DNA of 64,000 nt from Crotophaga sulcirostris (taxonomy: Eukaryota > Chordata > Aves > Cuculiformes > Crotophagidae), in assembly GCA_013397455.1 (NCBI GenBank), contig VYZB01000239.1:180725-244724 (forward strand), in the 5' to 3' direction. Shown here piece by piece: positions 61,001 to 64,000 of this stretch; positions within the stretch are counted from its first letter, which is position 1, and every line of letters begins with the position of its first letter. A program made the translations under genes and the position numbers. Under the pieces are notes generated by a model. That model did not search any database. It was not told the origin of the DNA and worked only from the letters and a program-made list of their open reading frames with translations.

Positions 61001-64000
61001 GCAAAAACAAGAGACAAGACAGATGATGTTAAAGGGTTAGAATAAAAGCAAGACTAAGAATCTGCAGAGAAGTGAAGCTTAAAGAATGTCAAGTTTGGGG
61101 TTTGTCAGTTTGGGGTTTTTTTTAACATGTGGTCTAATTTATCGTCCATAGAAAAGGACTTCTGTCATAAGGATTTTGTTTATTCATTCTTTTATATAAT
61201 AATTTACCATACTAAAGAAAATACACTTCATTGTGGAAGAGGTATCACCAATACACCTAGCAGTACAGTCCTTATTTAGTTAAAGTAATGCTCACATTAT
61301 AGTGGTGCAAGGAAAATTCAGATACATTAGTTAGAGTAGTTGGTCTGCAAATATGTGTTAATTGGAACAAAGTATCTATTGTAGTAAGGCAATTTCCATA
61401 ACCCAAAAACATTGTTAGCATTTTGTCCATGAAAAATAAAACTGAATGCAGGAATTTGTGATGCTCAATCATCCATTTATCCCAGCATTGTGCCTTTGGA
61501 AGTGACCAGAATTGTATGCTTCACAAGAAAATGGAAAAAAAAATATTTCAGGTTAATTTTATCTTTGCTCCAACTTAGAATTCATGGTACAAAGCAAGGA
61601 GCCTTCTTGTAATCAATTTCCACATTAAGTCATTGGAATATTTTTCTTGAGTAAAATGTCATCACACAAGTTGCATTTCTGACCAAGCAGAGAGTTTTGT
61701 TATTTACAGATCTAACTATAAGTAAATGCCGTACAGAGAAATAAAGGTGGCTTTAAACTTTGCAAATGTCATTTGCAAAGACAGGCACAAGACAGCCTTG
61801 GGAGAGTTCTGTAAACAGGGTTTGATCCAGAGAACCTGGGAATTATTGGAGGGAAAAAATAATTTGGATTTAATGAGCTTTGACTTAGTATTCAAAGTAG
61901 GAAAATTTGACACATGTGGGAGTATTTTGCATTAGCACAAATGAGCCAAGAGCACAAATCCTTGGAATGGGATTTATTTCAAAATTATTGTAGATTGACA
62001 TCACTGACTGGGTTTGTTTCCATCCTTTTTAGCAGGAAAGATAAGGGGGAAAGTTGAATCAGTGCATAACAATATAAATTCATGCTCAGCATGATGTCTG
62101 AGAAGGACAGTCATCTACAGCAGATGTGGTGGGAAAAGCCTAGGAACAGTTATTAGAGGCTCCTAAACCCATGGATTCTCTGCTACACAGCAACCTGTAT
62201 TCACTGGTGACCTTGGAGACACAACTGGAGATGAAAAAGGTGAAAAATCATCTATGTACTGTTTGGCATGGAAGCAGGTATGTAAGTGAAAATAGAAACT
62301 CAAGAAAAAGTGTTACTTTAGACCAAGAAGGAGGATTTAGAAAGATCCCCAAAGAACTTTAACGGGAAGAATCGTTTGAAGAGATGTTTTGAGACTAGAA
62401 GGAAATATCTTTCAGCTACATCAGGGGCATTACTTGTAAGAGATCTCACCACAACCTGCATGTGCGGCGCTCATTTTTAACATGCAACAGGAGAGCAACA
62501 AAACACACACTTAGAAAACAATATCATTTCATGTGGAGTTTGTCTTTCAAATACAGCAGTGGATTAGCAAATGTAATTTTATAGAGACAAATCTTTGCTA
62601 CTTTAAGCAGCAAAATAAAGATTGCGTTCTTTCAATAAAAGGAAATAAATTAATTAATTTAATACTATTACAGATTTTGTAATCAGACAGAATGGCCAGA
62701 GGGTACTGTAAGCAAAGGTCTTAATTACTACATGGTAGGACTAGTTGTAACTGCAAACAATGATGGTTTGTGTCATGACTACTTCCCTTTATACAATGGC
62801 TCTGAGAGGCACTGCTATAATTCAAAATCACAAGTTTTTAAAAAGGAATTTAAGATTTTTGGGAGGGCAAATGGGCATTTCGTTGCCTGTAACTATTTTT
62901 AAAAGTCTCACTAGATACCCTATACCACTGAAAGTTTTGAAGGGCCCCTTCTTCTTCCCTAGATCTATGAGATGTTGACCATGCCTTTCTTACAGACCTA
63001 AGCCTTTAATGTCAAGGTTACTACAACTGAAAACAAAGCTGCAAGGGGAGTTTTAATAGTTTAAAAATCTTAAAAGTACAGTCTCACTAGGGAGAGAGGT
63101 TTGGATATAAAGGGATAAGCTAATTATTTATAATTAGGTCAGACTGGGTAGGCTGATTGCCATAATTAACATTGCCTAATGATTGTCCTCGGGGATTTTA
63201 CTTGGATGTACCAAGTGAAGTCTGGTAGCAGTGGATATCTATTTTGGTGTGAGAGCAGGCACCGCTCCCAACGAAAGCAGCCGTGTGAGCAGGGACGTGC
63301 GTGGGAGGCTGGGAGCGCTACAGACGCCGCACACGGTGCGGGTTGGAGGGCATTGGGGAAATGTAGGTTAGTGTGCTGGAAGGCTGAGCAGACTGGGTTA
63401 ACGTGAGCACTCTGGGGAGGGATATGTGGGCTGGAGAAACACTCCTGAGCTAGCAATGAGGGAGTCAGGCGAAGCTTATAAGAAGTTAGAGATCTGTGCA
63501 TCAAAGCAAACTGCAGCATTTCTTAATTGAAAAGGAATCAGTAGAAAATAGAGAAGGAGTGTTCCTGTGGCTCAAATAGCTGGGAGGGCTTCTTACAGAC
63601 TGAGTTAACCAAAGGTACATAGACTGTGCACATAAATATTTCACACAGTAATAATGAGTTATGAATATTCCCTTCCTATAGCTTCTTACAGGATAAGCTC
63701 AAACAGGATCCTGTGGGATCCCATACTGAGTCTGTGCTAGCAGTTCTGGCTGGTTGGACAATGTTCTCCTATAGCACAGCATTTTCCTACCTGCCGTTGT
63801 CCCCCTCTTGGAACATTTTCTTCCTTCATCCTGGTTGCTTGAATGCTCTCTATGATACATATAAAATGAAGCTGAATAATAGCCAAGTGGACGCAAGAAA
63901 TAATTAATGGCAAAAAGGACAGAGAACAACCAGAGACTGAGTCACTTCAAGCCCACTGAGGAATAGCACCACATGCACCTTGAAAGATATATAATATGAG
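58017..64000. other. AT-rich sequence to window end, no gene accepted
   Basis: The longest open frames are 117 codons (63166-63519, -) and 107 codons (58265-58588, -), neither with a recognised domain. The first coincides with the CpG-dense patch at 63250-63360. A pyrimidine run lies at about 60430-60456. No CR1 copy is recognised in this last 6 kb. Confidence 0.65.
63250..63360. other. Small CpG-dense patch
   Basis: About ten CpG dinucleotides fall within roughly 110 bases (for example ACCGCTCCCAACG, GGACGTGCGTGG, GACGCCGCACACGGTGCGGG), while the surrounding kilobases have very few. It is far shorter than a standard CpG island. It may be a weak or alternative promoter, a young GC-rich insertion, or a conserved element. 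No transcript evidence is available from sequence alone. Confidence 0.55.

Noticed and set aside
63166..63519. 117-codon minus-strand open frame
   Set aside because: It spans the CpG-dense patch, where stop codons are rare. It has no recognised domain and is also open on + for 75 codons.
1..64000. CRISPR arrays, prokaryotic operons, phage or integrative elements
   Set aside because: There are no spaced identical repeats, no dense coding and no ribosome-binding pattern. The CR1 content shows that the DNA is avian.
1..64000. tRNA, snRNA, 5S or other structural RNA genes
   Set aside because: I did not see A/B-box pairs with a cloverleaf, or U6-, 7SK- or 5S-like sequence. A tRNAscan or Infernal run would settle it.

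Overview
The window is almost certainly nuclear DNA from a bird. The evidence is the many 5'-truncated CR1 LINE (chicken repeat 1) fragments, with avian-type 3' ends: a diagnostic core resembling GGTCCCTTCCAACCC followed by short tandem ATTCTATG-type tails. I recognise 18 such fragments, 11 on the + strand and 7 on the - strand. The species cannot be named from the sequence. Outside the repeats the DNA is AT-rich, with many homopolymer runs, no long open frames and no operon-like organisation, so it is a eukaryotic gene desert or the inside of a very large intron.

I find no protein-coding gene, no exon I can defend and no RNA gene. Every open frame is short (about 60-168 codons). The longest (12610-13116, 168 codons) lies inside an antisense CR1 copy, and many others are shadows of CR1 or of GC-richer repeat-like blocks.

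Layout: 1-138 is a CR1 3' end cut by the window edge. 139-14204 is unique-looking AT-rich DNA with CR1 at 6721, 8092 and 12504. 14205-15240 is a GC-richer block, possibly decayed retroelement, with a pyrimidine tract and a 31-bp tandem triplet. 15241-34858 is AT-rich with scattered CR1 copies, a perfect 17-bp hairpin at 20219-20264 and a pair of 18-base direct repeats bracketing a CR1 end. 34859-34942 is a near-perfect 42-bp tandem duplication. 35000-47817 is AT-rich with five CR1 copies, including the longest + strand one (38710-39158). 47818-47898 is an assembly gap of N bases that abuts an ATTAT microsatellite. 48312-56073 is the longest stretch without a recognised repeat. About 57323-58016 is an LTR-like unit (probable solo retroviral LTR) with two internal tandem repeats and a polyadenylation signal. 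58017-64000 is AT-rich except for a small CpG-dense patch near 63250-63360.

I did not find a new gene system. The observations most worth checking are the perfect hairpin, the LTR-like unit with enhancer-type duplications, the 14205-15240 block, the fresh 42-bp duplication and the CpG patch.
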